Of a stretch of 32,533 nucleotides of DNA, positions 31,769 through 32,533 are shown in pieces. The stretch covers positions 1-32,533 of the IMG/VR virus record IMGVR_UViG_3300032737_000070. One strand, given 5' to 3'. This DNA is from a virus. Under the pieces are notes generated by a model. The model was not told the DNA's origin. It saw only the letters and a list, made by a program, of their open reading frames with translations, and ran no database searches. How positions within the stretch are numbered: the first letter of the stretch is position 1; each line of letters opens with the position of its first letter. The position numbers were made by a program, and so were the translations under genes.

Positions 31769-31782
31769 ATTAGATGTCTAAT
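31769..31782. repeat. Dyad ATTAGA-N2-TCTAAT, copy 2
   Basis: Identical to the dyad at 31472-31485 with near-identical flanks (A-rich, then AAGGAG). It sits just after the TAA of the 63-residue gene and before the binding site of the 88-residue gene. The repetition at two consecutive gene junctions suggests either a regulator site or a small duplicated spacer. Confidence 0.5.
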
Positions 31783-31974
31783 TTATTTAGTTAACTGAAA
31801 TACACAATACTCGTCAGTCTTGGTTTCGATCTTTTTACACACACCATCAGGAGAAAGGTGCCCCCAAATGTCCACACCACGAGCCTTTATCTTGCCACCA
31901 GCAAAATTGATAGGCAATGGCTGGCTTTCAAATAGTTCCTTGTAGGTTTTTAGTTCAGGTTCAGTGAGGTACAT
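31783..31974 (-). CDS. Small protein of unknown function
   Basis: A 63-residue protein starting MYLTEPELKTYKELFESQPL and ending CVFQLTK. The middle has a glycine-rich basic turn (FAGGKIKARGVDIWGHLSPD) followed by KKIETKTDEY, compatible with a small beta-rich fold. Its ATG is one base from the upstream stop, so it is translated with the zinc-finger-like protein. No family is recognised. Confidence 0.55.
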   Translation of the reverse strand: MYLTEPELKTYKELFESQPLPINFAGGKIKARGVDIWGHLSPDGVCKKIETKTDEYCVFQLTK

Positions 31975-31975
31975 T

Positions 31976-32266
31976 TTATTCTTTTATTCTTGATGATGGT
32001 TTAAAGCAAAATTCCTTTTGCTTTTCTTTTACATAATCTAATCTCGCTTTTAGCATCTTTAATTTTTTCAGGTGTGTTTGATTCAACCATCTCTTATGTT
32101 TTAAATAATTATGTTTTGCATTGCTCAATTCATGTTCAAGTAGACATTCCATACAGTAATCTTCGCCTTCGTAATATGTCTCTGGTTCATAATCGAAATC
32201 ACTATCTTTATCCTCTATTGGTAGATGACATATATCACATTCATAAGTTGCTTTTATTATTGCCAT
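31976..32266 (-). CDS. Small zinc-ribbon-like protein
   Basis: A 96-residue protein with a probable zinc-binding fold: CDICHLPIEDKDSDFDYEPE, then YCMEC, so CxxC pairs are spaced about 25 residues apart (residues about 10-40). The second half is helical and basic (HNYLKHKRWLNQTHLKKLKM, LKARLDYVKEKQKEF). GGAG precedes the ATG (AAATGGAGATTTGAA). It may bind nucleic acid or serve as an adaptor, but this is inference. Confidence 0.65.
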   Translation of the reverse strand: MAIIKATYECDICHLPIEDKDSDFDYEPETYYEGEDYCMECLLEHELSNAKHNYLKHKRWLNQTHLKKLKMLKARLDYVKEKQKEFCFKPSSRIKE

Positions 32267-32279
32267 TTCAAATCTCCAT

Positions 32280-32533
32280 TTATTTAACTACTTTCAAGAT
32301 AATAGTGTTCACCATTGTACCAGATATTTTAAAAGCTCCAGGAGGAAGGTTAATTGTCTCAAACTTATATTCCTTGACCTTATCCCAAAACGCCAACGTC
32401 TTCTTGTTCTGCCGAAACATAACTCCTAACGACATTACAGATACAAGAATACCACCTTCCTTTAAATGGAGTAAGGCTTTTTGGACATGCGAAATATCTT
32501 GCTGCAGGACGAAAGGGGGATTCATGACAATAC
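32280..32533 (-). CDS. C-terminal part of an N6-adenine-type DNA methyltransferase (5' end outside window)
   Basis: The frame enters from the right edge. The first readable residues are IVMNPPFVLQQDISHVQKAL, containing the NPPF motif (motif IV) of amino-methyltransferases of class I fold. It is followed by LKEGGILVSVMSLGVMF (motif V-like strand) and a C-terminal KISGTMVNTIILKVVK. The internal ATG before NPPF is not a start, because motif IV lies well inside such proteins. The target base and the upstream motif I lie outside the window. Phages use such enzymes to protect their DNA from restriction. Confidence 0.75.
   Translation of the reverse strand, partial: IVMNPPFVLQQDISHVQKALLHLKEGGILVSVMSLGVMFRQNKKTLAFWDKVKEYKFETINLPPGAFKISGTMVNTIILKVVK

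Noticed and set aside
1-32533. CRISPR array or tRNA genes
   Set aside because: No regularly spaced repeats of 20-40 bases and no cloverleaf with a proper T-loop and anticodon stem were found on either strand.

Overview
The window is the structural (late) region of a tailed phage or prophage. Every gene I can support is on the minus strand, so transcription runs from position 32533 towards 1. HK97-type head genes (portal fused to a MuF-like domain, U35 prohead protease, HK97-fold capsid) are followed by a gp6/SPP1-gp16/gp10/DUF3168-like connector set. Then come a tail tube protein, a frameshifted G/GT chaperone pair and a 1533-residue tape measure protein with no sheath gene, which is siphovirus-like. 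The DNA is AT-rich. A probable SmpA/BamE-like lipoprotein gene suggests a Gram-negative host, but the host cannot be named. Terminase, lysis and integration genes are not visible.

Layout in transcription order. (1) 32533-30215: the C-terminal part of an N6-adenine-type methyltransferase, a run of very small genes, a lipoprotein, a small HTH protein and a two-helix membrane protein. (2) 30214-24971: portal-MuF fusion, small protein, protease, and a major capsid gene interrupted by a 715-nt group I intron with a LAGLIDADG ORF. P1, P10, P3 and P7 can all be read, and splicing restores the motif GGFLVQTDF. The second exon also carries a one-base frame break. (3) 24902-20030: probable virion proteins, including two tandem paralogues with a lectin-like look, a third larger relative, a 52-residue copy of that relative's N-terminus, and two stable hairpins plus a compact multi-stem element between genes. 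(4) 19447-17516: neck and tail-completion genes, one with an E1-FCCH-like insert. (5) 17513-11130: a cassette of glycosyltransferases, methyltransferases, a GNAT acetyltransferase and a polysaccharide deacetylase, set between tail completion and tail tube genes. (6) 11100-9767: a 247-nt highly structured, inverted-repeat-bounded segment, an HNH endonuclease and a terminator. (7) 9734-1: tail tube, chaperones, tape measure, tail tip, collar-type fibre, a second HNH endonuclease, a fibre assembly chaperone and a partial gene.

Most genes overlap by ATGA or TAATG or are a few bases apart, so they probably form one or a few long operons. Three homing-type nucleases of two families sit in the core structural genes. 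The most unusual items are the capsid intron with its overlapping nuclease frame, the structured segment ahead of the HNH gene, and the triple-domain glycosyltransferase whose C-terminal module recurs as the N-terminus of a separate small protein.
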